A stretch of DNA of 20,220 bases from Botryllus schlosseri (GCA_000444245.1 ATSW01002138.1:1-20220); one strand, 5' to 3'; counted from the stretch's first letter, positions 10,501 to 19,544 are shown. The notes: generated by a model from the sequence alone, not told the origin. Program-made: numbers and translations.

Positions 10501-12609
10501 AATGATCATGTTATTCATGTGTATGTTGCGCGATATGATAGTATTCCCATGAAAAAGCTACAAGGTGGTTTAACTTCCTACGTTTCGCCATGACTTAACA
10601 GTAGAAACATAAAGCTTGATCAGTTGTTATAGGCCTCCTGTAAGACCATACAACGAAGACAGGCGCGTGTGATTTTCACGGCCTCGCGTATCGTGATAGT
10701 TCGGCCGAGAGCAGTAAGTTCGAGACGCTGTAACAACTGGTTTATGCATGACACAGGCTTGAAACTGAAACCGCGTCGGCGAAGCAATTTACACTGAATT
10801 TCAGATCAAAGCTTCCATCGTACCCGCCAATTTTGTCGCATATCTCTTTAAAACATCAAATTGACACGGCCGAACCGATGTGTAGAGCAGTGGTTCGCAA
10901 CCTTTTTTTTTCAGTTTGCGGGCCGGTAAAATTTTGAAACTGATTTTGCGGACCGGTGGGGTGAACCATCAGAAATCAGAATTAATCCAGAATTTATCTA
11001 TGACAAATGTATGAAATATGAATCTCGAAGTAAATGCTGCACTGCGGGGACTGGACTGCGGGACTGCGGGGACTGATGAGAAATTTACTGCTGTCCTTTT
11101 GATATTACGCCTGTTATAATGGTTGTTCGGATTATTTTGGTTGCTCTGACTTGCTGTTTGCTAGCCCCTATTATGCTGCCAAATCTCGTCAACTTTCCGT
11201 ATTGTGACGTACGCCAAGTCCAAAGTAGATCATGAACTCTATATTATATTGCGACATCGCGAAGAAAAATACACTACAAATTTCTAAAACAGTTTTAAAT
11301 TTTATGTTTCCCTTATTAATGGACAAGCGTCAAACTTCCTTCATTTTGCAATTGAGGCACGAAATTGTAATACATTTATTCGTACTTGCACAGACCGCTG
11401 AGAACCACTGATCTAGAATATGTGCGACTCGTTCGTGTGACGAAACGTAACTATGGGCCTCTTATGACGTTTCGAAATCATGTACCATATGTTATAAATT
11501 CTTTCACTTAAGCGAAACTCAAGTATTTAGGTATACATACTTGAAATGTGCATATTCTCTTAGCGTCATAAATTCTAACATTCTTGCTGTAAATTATCGT
11601 GGGAATTTTCATCGAGCGCCAATCGCAGTATGACCTGGGTCAGATAGATGAATTATGAATGCCATATTTCTTTTCTATTTAACGATAAACACCTTCATTA
11701 CAAAGCCTTGCATCGAGGTGTATGTGAAGATATGCCCTGTTTCAACTGTGCGCGTTGGGGTCAAGTGCAGAGGTTGCCAAAACCTGTCTGCATAATGAGA
11801 GTTAGTCGCGTAGCGTACCCTTCGCGTCGTAGCGGGGCCGGAAATCGTATCGTACTTGGGTAATGTTTCTATGGTCTTCGTGTGGGCTCTGTAAAGGGCG
11901 CGGGTTTAAGTTACCGGAGCGTTGCGGGGTTATTTGGTAAACGTACACGGATCCCTATGTTGTCGTTAAAACGCCCAGGCCTGAACGTATCGTATGTGCC
12001 TGGTGTGAAGTTTTATTGACGCAAATTCTTCCTTCAATAAGTTTTCAAGTCCTTGAAGCCTTTGAACATACGTCACAGTACTATGCCACGACTTGCGACT
12101 TTAAAAACTCACGAACAACAAAGCTCAGCAGATTTCATTTGTACAACTTTTGTTCCAGGGATATATAGAACTCTATATATCTCTGTTTTGTTCGTACGGC
12201 TTTTGAGATTTAACGCATATGTGTTTCTGTTTCAGTGACTCGGATTTGGCAGACGGTAAGTGTTGGTTATCTTGTGTACGGTATTAGGAAGGCACAGCCC
12301 GTTCTAAAATACGCATCGTTAATACCCTTGTACGGTTAAAAGTAATATAACCAGGCTTGCTTTAGTCTGTGTGATATGCGCGAGTCTTATATTGTCACTT
12401 ATATGCATTCCTTGCTCTTGACTGATATGACCGGGGCATCTGGTTAGACTCTTTTGAGCTATACTGGTAGACACATAACTGCCCTCTCTACGTCTGTTTT
12501 ATATTCGATCGGTGTATTCCCAGATGACAAGTGTCCGTTTACCTTTTGTGAAGATGCCGAATATCACGTTATACCTAATCAAGACTCGTATTATGAGATG
12601 ATACAGTAA
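1521..12609 (+). CDS. Four-exon gene for a small secreted acidic protein (78 aa), family unknown
   Basis: Joining 1521-1587, 9673-9736, 12236-12255 and 12524-12609 gives 237 nt: 78 codons plus TAA. Every intron is GT-AG with GTAAGT-like donors, and phases 1, 2 and 1 match at each join, which is the main support. Residues 1-22 are a basic then hydrophobic signal-like stretch; no ideal cleavage site stands out around 22-26. Residues 23-78 hold about 15 Asp/Glu against two Lys, so the mature chain is strongly acidic. Cys54 and Cys59 form a C-x4-C pair (CPFTFC) just after DDDK at 50-53. Tyr43, 64, 73 and 74 lie near acidic residues, a setting known to favour tyrosine sulfation. No known domain is recognised, and no dibasic site of the usual neuropeptide-precursor kind is present. 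Secretion is inferred. The protein could instead be the N-terminus of a longer one if the weak donor-like GTAATC at 12606 were used. Confidence 0.62.
1588..4361 (+). other. Intron 1, proximal part, nothing else recognised
   Basis: This is unique-looking intronic sequence. Two weak imperfect palindromes occur, AATGCGGAAATCCGCATT at 3253-3270 and TACATCT/AGATGTA at 4131-4150. No coding exon with good splice sites is seen on either strand. Confidence 0.5.
4362..4607. mobile_element. hAT-like MITE (246 bp)
   Basis: The left end reads TAGAGATGAGCGAATTT. The right end, reverse-complemented, reads CAGAGATGAGC, so a terminal inverted repeat of about 10 bases is shared. The T/CAGAGATG start is typical of hAT-superfamily ends. 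No transposase is encoded, and the interior has repeated TACGAATCCA-type words. The flanking 8-mers (4354-4361 and 4608-4615) agree poorly, so any target duplication has decayed. Confidence 0.5.
4787..4815 (-). mobile_element. Lone hAT-type terminus
   Basis: Read on the minus strand from 4807, the sequence begins CAGTGGTTCCACATTTTTTT, very close to the left end of the 10888-11410 element. The outer flank CTCTATAG resembles the nTCTAGAn target preferred by Charlie-like hATs. No matching opposite end was found nearby, so this is probably a remnant. Confidence 0.4.
4816..7490 (+). other. Intron 1, middle part, nothing recognised
   Basis: No repeat family member, RNA gene or supported exon is visible. 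A CCC|GTAAGTGG donor-like site near 5770 and a minus-strand GGCAG|GTATGT near 6609 occur without convincing acceptors or open frames. Confidence 0.45.
7493..7793. mobile_element. Nested inverted-repeat MITE, copy 1 (about 300 bp)
   Basis: The outer arms carry AAATAAACCCGAATATT on the left (7506-7522) and its near-complement on the right (about 7759-7778). A second, inner pair is ACTCGGTTGGGGTAATCGTC (7533-7552) against the complement of 7649-7670. A small hairpin built on ATCAACAAT/ATTGTTGAT sits at the centre (about 7588-7616). The whole would fold into a long stem. No coding capacity and no clear target duplication are seen; the superfamily is not assigned. Confidence 0.6.
7890..8186. mobile_element. 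Non-autonomous DNA transposon with a 10-bp target-site duplication
   Basis: Arms at 7900-7932 and 8144-8177 are inverted copies matching at about 31 of 33 bases, core AATACC, then GAGAAAACCATTACCGAGAA. The element is bounded by perfect direct repeats CAATTGTAAC at 7880-7889 and 8187-8196, a 10-bp target duplication. Each arm also contains further copies of a roughly 16-base word, ATTACCGAGAATGGAC. A 9-10-bp duplication with subterminal repeats fits Mutator-like elements best among known superfamilies, but no transposase is present to confirm it. Confidence 0.7.
8197..8888. other. GC-richer intron block with a 150-codon ORF, not supported as a gene
   Basis: A plus-strand ATG at 8197 opens 150 codons to 8649, starting just outside the element's target duplication. 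The protein has no recognisable domain or signal, and other frames are also open in part. On the minus strand a GCAG|GTGATG donor-like site near 8566 follows an open stretch. One long ORF of this size is not surprising in 20 kb searched in six frames. Confidence 0.2.
8889..9233. repeat. AT-rich dispersed repeat, copy 1
   Basis: The block is rich in AAATTAGATT and AGAATTAGAATTA words. It is colinear with 16631-17270 at several landmarks: ATTAGAATTATAGCT, then a T-run and TCAAATTA, then a segment ending in AGCAAAT or GGCAAAT, then AAACATTTC, and finally AATTATCTA. This marks two copies of one family. No ORF or terminal repeat is clear. Confidence 0.55.
9234..9672 (+). other. Intron 1, distal end with acceptor
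   Basis: Unique-looking intron that ends in a T-rich tract and the exon 2 acceptor at 9671-9672. Nothing else is recognised. Confidence 0.5.
9673..9736 (+). CDS. Exon 2: acidic Ser/Thr/Asp-rich segment
   Basis: The acceptor is a T-run followed by AG (CTTTTTAG) at 9665-9672 and the donor is GG|GTAAGTTG at 9737. The 64-nt exon enters in phase 1 and leaves in phase 2. It encodes KSASVDIDATTASSETDVDY between two split Gly codons. Codons are markedly GC-ending (GCC ACC ACC GCG TCC AGC GAG ACC GAC GTC) inside an AT-rich intron, which supports real coding. The exon itself starts GTAAGA, so the acceptor is immediately followed by a donor-like sequence, as in recursive splice sites. Confidence 0.65.
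9737..10887 (+). other. Intron 2, proximal part
   Basis: Intronic sequence with one perfect 18-base tandem duplication (listed separately). A donor-like GCA|GTAAGTTC near 10711 has no compatible acceptor and frame. Confidence 0.45.
10212..10247. repeat. Perfect tandem duplication, 2 x 18 bp
   Basis: CCACAAATTATCGCTAGG occurs twice head to tail without mismatch, which suggests a recent slippage or duplication event. Confidence 0.85.
10888..11410. mobile_element. hAT MITE (Charlie-like ends, 523 bp)
   Basis: The left end is CAGTGGTTCGCAACC and a T-run. The right end reads, reverse-complemented, CAGTGGTTCTCAGCGGTCTG. The subterminal GCGGGCCGG and GCGGACCGG words are typical of this hAT group. 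The flanking 8-mers are GTGTAGAG (10880-10887) and ATCTAGAA (11411-11418), matching at five of eight. The right one fits the known nTCTAGAn target preference. There is no transposase ORF. A short CTGCGGGGA tandem (about 11039-11075) lies inside. Confidence 0.75.
11419..12235 (+). other. Intron 2, distal part with acceptor
   Basis: Unique-looking intron. A hairpin-forming stretch GATATATAGA/TCTATATATC sits near 12161-12182. The polypyrimidine tract and CAG at 12222-12235 form the exon 3 acceptor. No other feature is supported. Confidence 0.45.
12236..12255 (+). CDS. Exon 3: 20-nt microexon
   Basis: A strong acceptor (TGTTTCTGTTTCAG, ending at 12235) and a strong donor (ACG|GTAAGTG at 12256) bound only 20 nt. 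Entering in phase 2 it completes a Gly codon, then reads Asp-Ser-Asp-Leu-Ala-Asp and leaves in phase 1. The acidic composition matches exons 2 and 4. Because 20 is not a multiple of three, skipping it would change the downstream frame. Confidence 0.6.
12524..12609 (+). CDS. Exon 4: terminal exon with CPFTFC and acidic Tyr-rich tail
   Basis: The acceptor GTGTATTCCCAG ends at 12523 behind a T-rich tract. Entering in phase 1 the frame reads Asp-Asp-Lys, CPFTFCEDAEYHV and then IPNQDSYYEMIQ, ending in TAA at 12607-12609. The intron before it is only 268 bp. Composition is acidic like exons 2 and 3. An AATAAA lies about 220 bases beyond the stop, which favours a terminal exon. GTAATC at 12606 is a poor donor, but its use would bypass the stop and extend the protein. 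Confidence 0.52.
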
Positions 12610-12870
12610 TCGATTTCATTAATCTGGCACCTTTGCCGCTTTTGAAATGTATCTCCGGTTATTTTTCTGACGGAGTGTTTTTCCGCCACACTATATTGGA
12701 GTCAGGGTGTTATCGAATAACCTGTATCGACGCCAATGTCTCTCGGCGATATATCTGTTAATTCTAAAATATATCTAATAATGAGGTCACGGATGATATA
12801 TGACGTCATAAGGCCGATAACTACGCAATAAACCGAATTAGGAATTTGGTATTACCGGTACGCAATGTTG
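12610..12870 (+). terminator. 3' UTR and polyadenylation signal (AATAAA at 12827)
   Basis: AATAAA at 12827-12832 follows the exon 4 stop by about 220 bases. A GU-rich stretch (TGTTGT near 12866) lies about 35 bases further on, the usual layout of an animal cleavage and polyadenylation site. A small hairpin (GTTATCGAATAAC, near 12709-12721) lies within the presumed 3' UTR; its relevance is unknown. Confidence 0.45.
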
Positions 12871-14079
12871 TATCTAATCTAGTATATCATTTTCGTGGAC
12901 GCCCTCACGCCTATATGCAATTTTCGAGCAATTGTGATGCCTACATGTGATAATTGGCTGTTACAGTTGAATTTTGCTTTGATATGCTTTCATCTTCGTC
13001 TGGACAAGTTTAGTCGACCATCTAGCTTGATTAATAGTACGGGCTCCGAAACAAATGATTGTATATTTACCCAACATACGTTTAATAGCCAGTTCCGCAG
13101 TCGCGCTAATGCATGCATGACTGTAATGTACACTGAGTACGTATGCGGGTCAAAATTTCTGAAAAATAGTGCTGCGCTCTAATTACAGTTTATAGGTTTC
13201 TTAGAGTACGATATAAAAGTCTGTCTGATGCGGTCATGACAGGGTAGAGTGGGATGAACGACGTTGAACGATACAAAGTAGATGCACGTTACACGGTTAA
13301 TCCAATTTCATGCTTCGCTATGGTTCACTGATCAATAATTTTCATGTTCTTTGACATTAACGCGTTTGCATTATCCCTATTAACGCATCAACTCCAAACG
13401 ATAATATCGCCAGTATATTTGTGCAGTGTGCAATTGTGCATGCATAACAGCGGCCCGGTCGTACCGTCATTTTGGATCGAGTTATAATTACATTGATTTT
13501 CTCCGACTCTGACATATTGAAACATCAGAGATGAAATTTTAGTTAACGTCACCATCGCGGTACCAGTGGTAGTTAGATCCTAGATGTCTGCTATACGTGT
13601 AATTTGGCAAAGACGTGTTGCTTCAAATTGGATAGTCGTACACAATGTTGGAGCCAATGTTTGGGTGACTTGACAATGACGCGAACTAAAAAATCTTTGC
13701 AGCTAAGATATCGAAAAAAAATATTTTGTTTTCATACAGCACAGCAATCCTAATTTGAACATTCGTTGGGCAAAACCTTGTGCCCCGTTCCCACCTAAAT
13801 GTGCTCGTGAGCGTGATGCAGTCATAACTATGGAATATTTGAAGCATATCCAAAATCCCTACGAATGAAGCAGGCAATATATATAATGTAAAAAGATCCT
13901 TCCTATCTGACAAAACATTAGTCTCTCGCTTTGTTAAACTCTCAGCAAAACTGCAGTGAATCTACGCAGGTCTACTAGCCAACTCGCTTGTGGTGTGCGT
14001 TAGTTGGCCGCAATTAATTTGAGAATGCCCGTTGACAACTTTGACTAAAAGCCATGTTTTCAAGTGCCACATTTATTGG
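12871..14079. other. Downstream flank, nothing recognised
   Basis: Short ORFs only (up to 95 codons), with no known motif, RNA gene or repeat family recognised. Confidence 0.45.
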
Positions 14080-14430
14080 ATTAGGCACGCGCGATCAAAG
14101 ATCTACCGCGCAACGGCTGCTAAAAATAATACGCCGACGCAGCGTGAAAGTGCTGGTGTAGCATACCAAAACCATATCCGTGTTTAATGTTTATGAATTC
14201 CTCGCGAAAGGTAATCTTTCTCGCGATAAGTCGCAAACGTTGCCTGTGAAATTTAATCGGCTGCCCGCCACGGTCGGCGGTTTCCTCGGGATTTGCGACT
14301 CCCTTTGCGGCTGCGCGGTGTCAACGCAGCCGTGCTGTTAGCTCGGCATTCAAAGAGCTTATTGTAGTACGCGTTGTTGCTGTAACGTTTCCGTGAACGC
14401 ACTGTATTTGCTACGGATGGTGGTGAGTCC
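14080..14430. other. CpG-rich block, possible promoter or first exon of an unseen gene
   Basis: CG dinucleotides and GC content rise here relative to both sides (for example GCCCGCCACGGTCGGCGG near 14263). The block ends in ATGGTG|GTGAGTCC at about 14417-14430, a consensus-like donor. That would suit a short first coding exon, but no partner exon can be identified downstream. Confidence 0.2.
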
Positions 14431-14538
14431 TTTTAAATGGAAGATGTATTTCTGAACACTGTAGTCACCCGTATCAGGTTATTTATAATCACGGTTGGTG
14501 ATTGGTCACTTCTACATTTTTAGCGAGAAATCAATTAA

Positions 14539-14988
14539 GTCTAGCGTACTTGAAATACTTACTGAAGAAGTTATATTTAAGACTATTGATACTCCCACTT
14601 CTATTAAACAGTATTTTCGGCAAAAACTACTTCCTTCTGGCGCTTTTGATTTTGTTAAGTAGAAAGTAATTTTGGGATGTGATTGCATCACTTTTATGAA
14701 TTTAAATTATCGTGAGAACTTGGCGAAAGAACCGTTACATCACGGTAAATGTTATAGTTTCCAATATTGGTGTTTGTGTTTCGTTGGATCTTTGTCAATT
14801 TACGTTAATCGCAAAGATGCACCCTGAAATTTCGAACACTGCCACCTCCACCTCCTATTAACTGCAAAATCATGCTGCGACCCTTCGGACAAATCTACTA
14901 CTTACTTAAATACTTTAAGATCATTATATTCTACTTCTAATTCTAGTTGAGTAGAAGTTTACAGGTTTACTTGTAGTACTTGAGCGAC
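14539..14988. repeat. Possible degraded inverted-repeat element
   Basis: GTACTTGAAATACTTACTGA near 14546 and the inverted TACTTGTAGTACTTGAGCGA near 14969 are imperfectly complementary. The interior is AT-rich and non-coding. Length and layout suit an old MITE, but identity between the arms is low and no target duplication is clear. Confidence 0.22.
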
Positions 14989-15573
14989 AACACAGACTAC
15001 CTTGATTGACCATGTAGATATGCAATACCTCAAGAACAATTTCATACTCATCGGGGTCTGAGCGTTTCGTTTGAAAAATACAGATTTCTCGGTCTGTAGC
15101 TTATAAAGGCAACATGCGGAAATTACGTTACTAGCATCAGATGATGTCTCGATGTATCGTGAAAGATTTAAGATGACAATCGCTAATATCTGTCATTGCG
15201 TGACAAATATAAATAAGCATGCCCTTTCGCCTTTGAGACATCGTATTGATAACGCCCGACTAACAGGACCCCAGACATGTCCAATTGATTTTGATAGATA
15301 ATTCCGCAGAGTCGAAGCGTATAGAAACAGTAGTTATTTCAGTTTGGCTTGTCGGTCTGCAAACAGCTGAGCCTCGCACGGGCACTTGTTCCGGAGAATT
15401 CCAATGTCATATTACCCGTGTTTTGCGACCACACAGCGTACGGGGTTATGCACCGTGCAGCTAATCCGAATAGAATCGCCTGCGTTCAGCGCGCGGTCCG
15501 CTGAGGTTACTGTCAAAGGAAAGTATAGGTTCACGCACTAGCTTTTACGGTACCATATGTAATTGAGTAAAAA

Positions 15574-15645
15574 ATTCATATTGAAATAAACCCGAATATT
15601 GTCGGGTGGCACTTGTCAGAGGTAATCCTCAGCAACTAGGGAATT
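15574..15645. mobile_element. Nested MITE, copy 2 (one arm only)
   Basis: TTGAAATAAACCCGAATATT, then GTCGGGTGGCACTTGTC, and a later GGTAATC..TCAGCAACTA, match the left arm of the 7493-7793 element in order. Its first part matches that element's right arm too (as complement). No opposite arm follows, so this is a solo arm or a truncated copy. Confidence 0.6.
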
Positions 15646-16630
15646 GTGAAAAACTTTTGCGTGAAATTTCGCTGCTGGGAGTACTCTGTGCGTTATCGCT
15701 GGCCAGTGGCCATTGCCATGTAGAAATAAGCAACGTTTATTTTACCTACCAAAAAGCCGGAGAATTTCTATTCGGCTAATCATCATACAGATTGCCTCAG
15801 TGCTGAATTTCAAACCATCAGTAACCAATAACCGAACAACGCCGTCAAGAGTGCTATTTGTTTAGTTCAATCGGTATTCTCGCGCACGCCTTTTAGGCAG
15901 GCAAATACCGTCCGCAAATGCACTTCCATATTTTCAAAACAGCTCAGAACTTGTCGGGTTTCGTCTCCGCGGCTTATTCCCTGATTTACTGCACAGCGGA
16001 AAATATGTTCATATTTACCCAAGCACGCTCGGATAACTTCTCCATCATCGGCTGATTATTGATTGATGGAAAGTTGGGTAGGATATAATCTTCCTCGGTT
16101 TACAAAACGACGCTGCGCTATGTGCGGTGCGGCCTCGGTGAAACCTCGCCGATTTCATGCGTAAATACAGCGGCCGAATTGGCGAAGCCGGTACTGAAGA
16201 ACGATTGCGATAGTTCCGGCTTACCGGAAGCCTCGATAAATTGAACCGTAAAATTGATGTGCACGCCAAGTTTATGGACTTTCGATGTACGAACTGATTG
16301 CGCGATATCCCCGTTTCACCTTATAGACCTGCTGTGTGTTTTCCGCCGCATATTTAAATGCGAATCTCGAAAATTCAAAGTTACCAATCTTATAGCGGTA
16401 ATCTCCCATCCTGTATGGGTATTCGGCAATAATGCCCCGTCTCTAGTAAGCACGTTACAAATTATTAGAAGGTAATATTCCGACAGCTCAATCAAGTCAC
16501 TGTTTTCGAGTGTTGTTGTATTTTCAAAGACTTGAGATGCGTTTCCCCCCTTTCTCTATCCAAGGTAATAATATGATGGAAACTGCAGTACGAGGCAGAA
16601 TTGGGCGATTAGAAAATTTCCCTTTTCATA
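15646..16630. other. Intergenic stretch, nothing recognised
   Basis: This region is moderately CpG-rich between about 15850 and 16450. Short ORFs occur on both strands (74 codons minus, 73 plus) with no recognisable motif or good splice site. Confidence 0.4.
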
Positions 16631-17270
16631 TCAGATTAGAATTAGGATTGTAGATCTACACTATTTCTATCAAATTGGACTAGAATTTGAATTATAGCTT
16701 CATATTTTTTTCAAATTAGATTGGAATTAGAATTAGTGAATTCGCGAAAATCGGGAGTATCTAAATATCCCCGGCGAAAACTTGAAAATTAAATTAGGTT
16801 CAGTTCAATCTCACGAAGCACGAGTATGGCAAATGTCGGTAAGCCCTACCGGAATCTCGGTGCGTTTTGCCAGATATAACATGTGAGCAGCGATGATTCT
16901 TCAAGTTATAGTGATTTAATATAAAATAATAAAAAATCAATAATTGTGTGAGCACAAGACACCGATTCCATACAGGTCTACTGGAATCTCGGTACGTTTT
17001 GCCTAATATAACATGTGAGCAGTGATGATTCTCCAAGTTAAAGTGATTTAATAAAAAATAATAAAACAAACAGAGTTTGAGCACAGGACACCGATTCCAT
17101 ACAGGTCGGTAACAAGCGTGCCTCGTTTCGCACTATACAGTTCTGTATTTTGAGGGAAAAAATAGGATCAAAATTAGAGCATAAAAACATTTCACAAATT
17201 TGTTAAAAATTAAATTACCGGCATCTCGGTCTAATTAGTCTTTAGTTAGACAATTATAATTATCTAGATG
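16631..17270. repeat. AT-rich dispersed repeat, copy 2, with internal tandem
   Basis: Colinear with 8889-9233 at both ends (GAATTATAGCT, a T-run then TCAAATTA, GGCAAAT, AAACATTTC, AATTATCTA). It is longer because a two-unit tandem of about 132 bp sits in the middle. No coding function is supported; the 94-codon minus-strand frame there simply runs through the tandem. Confidence 0.55.
16846..17106. repeat. Tandem duplication of a 129-132-bp unit
   Basis: Units 16846-16977 and 16978-17106 share GGAATCTCGG, AACATGTGAGCAG, AAGTGATTTAATA-like and ACCGATTCCATACAGGT words at a constant offset of 132, falling to 129 at the end. They differ at scattered sites, so the duplication is not brand-new. Confidence 0.8.
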
Positions 17271-19540
17271 TCCATGTCTGACACTATAAGGGCTTCATCT
17301 GTCATAACAAGCATAGACGGGCAATCGGGCATGCCATGTACGTATCTGAGTGGTTGGTTCAACTCCAACGTAATATACAGCATGATTCCACATTGCCGTA
17401 CCGATGATAATCAAGGGAAAAGCAGGGGTGGGGCTGACTTGACATGTTTATCTTCACTCGTAGATGTATTAGGTATCGCAAAAGGTATAGAAAACCCTGT
17501 CATCAATCGTACTGGCCCGTCTGTTTTCGTCCAAGTTTATCTTTCCCTATCACCCTGAATGACTCACCTTACAATGTGAATCGGAACGACTCTTTGTGCG
17601 TGGACTTGAAAACGCGGATTTCAATATTTGCAAAGTCTATAAAGCGACGTTATCCGGTTCCGATTGTAATCTACGCCTCTTTGTTGCAAGCAAAAACAAT
17701 GTGCTTAGCGCTTTGGTCAATCTCGGCTGGTTTCACGGATCGCACATCTGCTCGGAAGTCGCCAAGCGCTCGTACCGGGTTTCGAAGATTCTACGTGTCG
17801 AGAATTTTACGACCGCACGGCGATTATCAAGTAGTCAGCCGAGATGTTTCATCATTACAAATGCTTTGTTATTGCGCGAACATGTGTTGAGACCCGCCGT
17901 GTCAGCGTATGTTGACTTTTAATACTCGTCGACGGCAAACGACTCATGACCTTTCAGCGCTGTTGTAAATATACAAACTCACTTTACGGGCCTCTGCCAC
18001 CTGTCGCATTCTACGTGAACTGTTACAAAGAAGCTCCGTGCGCTTGGTTGTGACGTGATAATGGTGGATGTTTGCGGATGTCAGACTACTGCGCGTATAG
18101 GCGTGATGTGTGGTATTGTATTCAATCGTGAGGCAGTGGGGACCATTTATTCAATATATTGTATATCCAATGACAAAATTCCGACAAAATTCCTTAACCT
18201 TGTCATTCTACGTTCATGCGTGTCCACTAATACATTCCCGTTTTTTCCATTTATGTGATAATTTGTCAAATGGGTGTATAGACATTAGACAGGTGGTCAA
18301 AACAAAATCATCCTTCGTACTCAATTTGAAGTAGAAGTAAGGTAACGTCCTGAATTTCTACTGGAGTGCCAATAGAGATAAGTGTTGTATTACTTCTGTA
18401 CTGACCCGTGGCCACCTCTGGGTATGGATCCCAGATAGCTATACTATAACATACTACAGCTACACGAAAATGAAGCATATGAAAATTTCGCTCAAGTCCA
18501 ATAATCATGCGCGTTACTTGCGGAAATATACTCCTCATGCAGAGGGAATAAGTTTCGAAACACGATTCCAACTGAACCGTGAATTTGAATTCTTAACTTT
18601 TTCCAAAGTAGTTCCTATCGAGCCATGTGAAGGGCGGATTTGCAATCCCCTTGAATGCGGAGAAATGATTTCCAAGATATATTTGGACACGTTTCCTTGA
18701 GAGCTGACTATGTCAGAGTCAATAACTCGGCTGAATTTACTGCAATTCTTCCTTGTTGTAAACATCGACGTCACGGCATAAAACTGGGGCTAACTGGCGT
18801 TCAATTAATACTCACGAGTCGAGAGATCCTCTTCGGATCGCTGTGATAAATAGGAAAGTTATATATATATTTAAATCAATTTCGAAGCAAATGTCATAAG
18901 CATAAGTATCTGAAGTAATTCATACCTTACAGTGTAAATGTGATCAAGGGCCTCGAACAGTACTAAACGCACTGATGTCGTATATTGGTACTTGAATTGT
19001 CCCGATTGGTATCGTAAACAAAAGAATATTGGTTGTAAGCACCTGTCATTTTTTTGAATTATTATTATCACAACTGCAAATAAAGTTGTAAATAATTCAA
19101 CCGGCCGTTTCAATTGTATGGTAATATTTAGTGGAATAATGTGCGTTCAAAGACCCGATGCGAGAGACTGATTCTCCTTATCCGACGCTCGGACGATTTC
19201 ATTGTAGTACCCCTCCCGATTTCCTGTGTGATCACGTGACTCGGGCCGAATTGAAAAGTCACTTTCGCATGAACCACTCAAATATCAAATTGCCCTGTAA
19301 GCGGAGGGCAGCGTATCGGATATCGATTTTGAATTTTTACGCTCATGTAACTCGATGATACCTATTCCTGTAAACACGTATCGTTTTGAATTTACGCGTG
19401 ACGGCCGGGTTACATTTGTCGCCGCGTTCTTTTTCTGCTGGAGCCTCGACTATACTACAGTGTAATGTAATATAAACGATAAGAGTGCATTTCGACATTT
19501 TCACCATAGCGTAGGGTGCAATTCAGGTCGACGGCTCTTA
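17271..19540. other. Intergenic stretch with overlapping ORFs, no supported gene
   Basis: Plus-strand frames of 96, 148 and 108 codons overlap between 17268 and 17922, and none carries a recognised domain. A good acceptor (TATCTTCACTCGTAG) ends at 17463 and could feed an alternative last exon of the upstream gene (see findings). AATAAA occurs at about 19079. No RNA gene is seen. Confidence 0.3.
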
Positions 19541-19544
19541 ACCT

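Noticed and set aside
14340-14422. Candidate exon of the main gene ending at the GTGAGT donor
   Set aside because: The natural acceptor choices meet in-frame stops; the only open choice has a poor acceptor (CATTCAAAGAG).
17444-17922. Two overlapping plus-strand ORFs of 148 and 108 codons
   Set aside because: They overlap in different frames, neither has a recognisable domain or signal sequence, and no splice evidence favours either; ORFs of this size are expected by chance.
18308-18571. Minus-strand ORF with IWDPYP, recalling a LINE reverse transcriptase motif
   Set aside because: The motif stands alone: neither the catalytic residues nor the usual following motif is present, and the neighbouring sequence has no LINE character.
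19153-19296. Phase-compatible candidate exon with a zinc-finger-like AELKSHFRMNH helix
   Set aside because: The acceptor (GCGTTCAAAG) has no pyrimidine tract, the Cys/His spacing does not fit a C2H2 finger, and it would require skipping the better exon at 12524.
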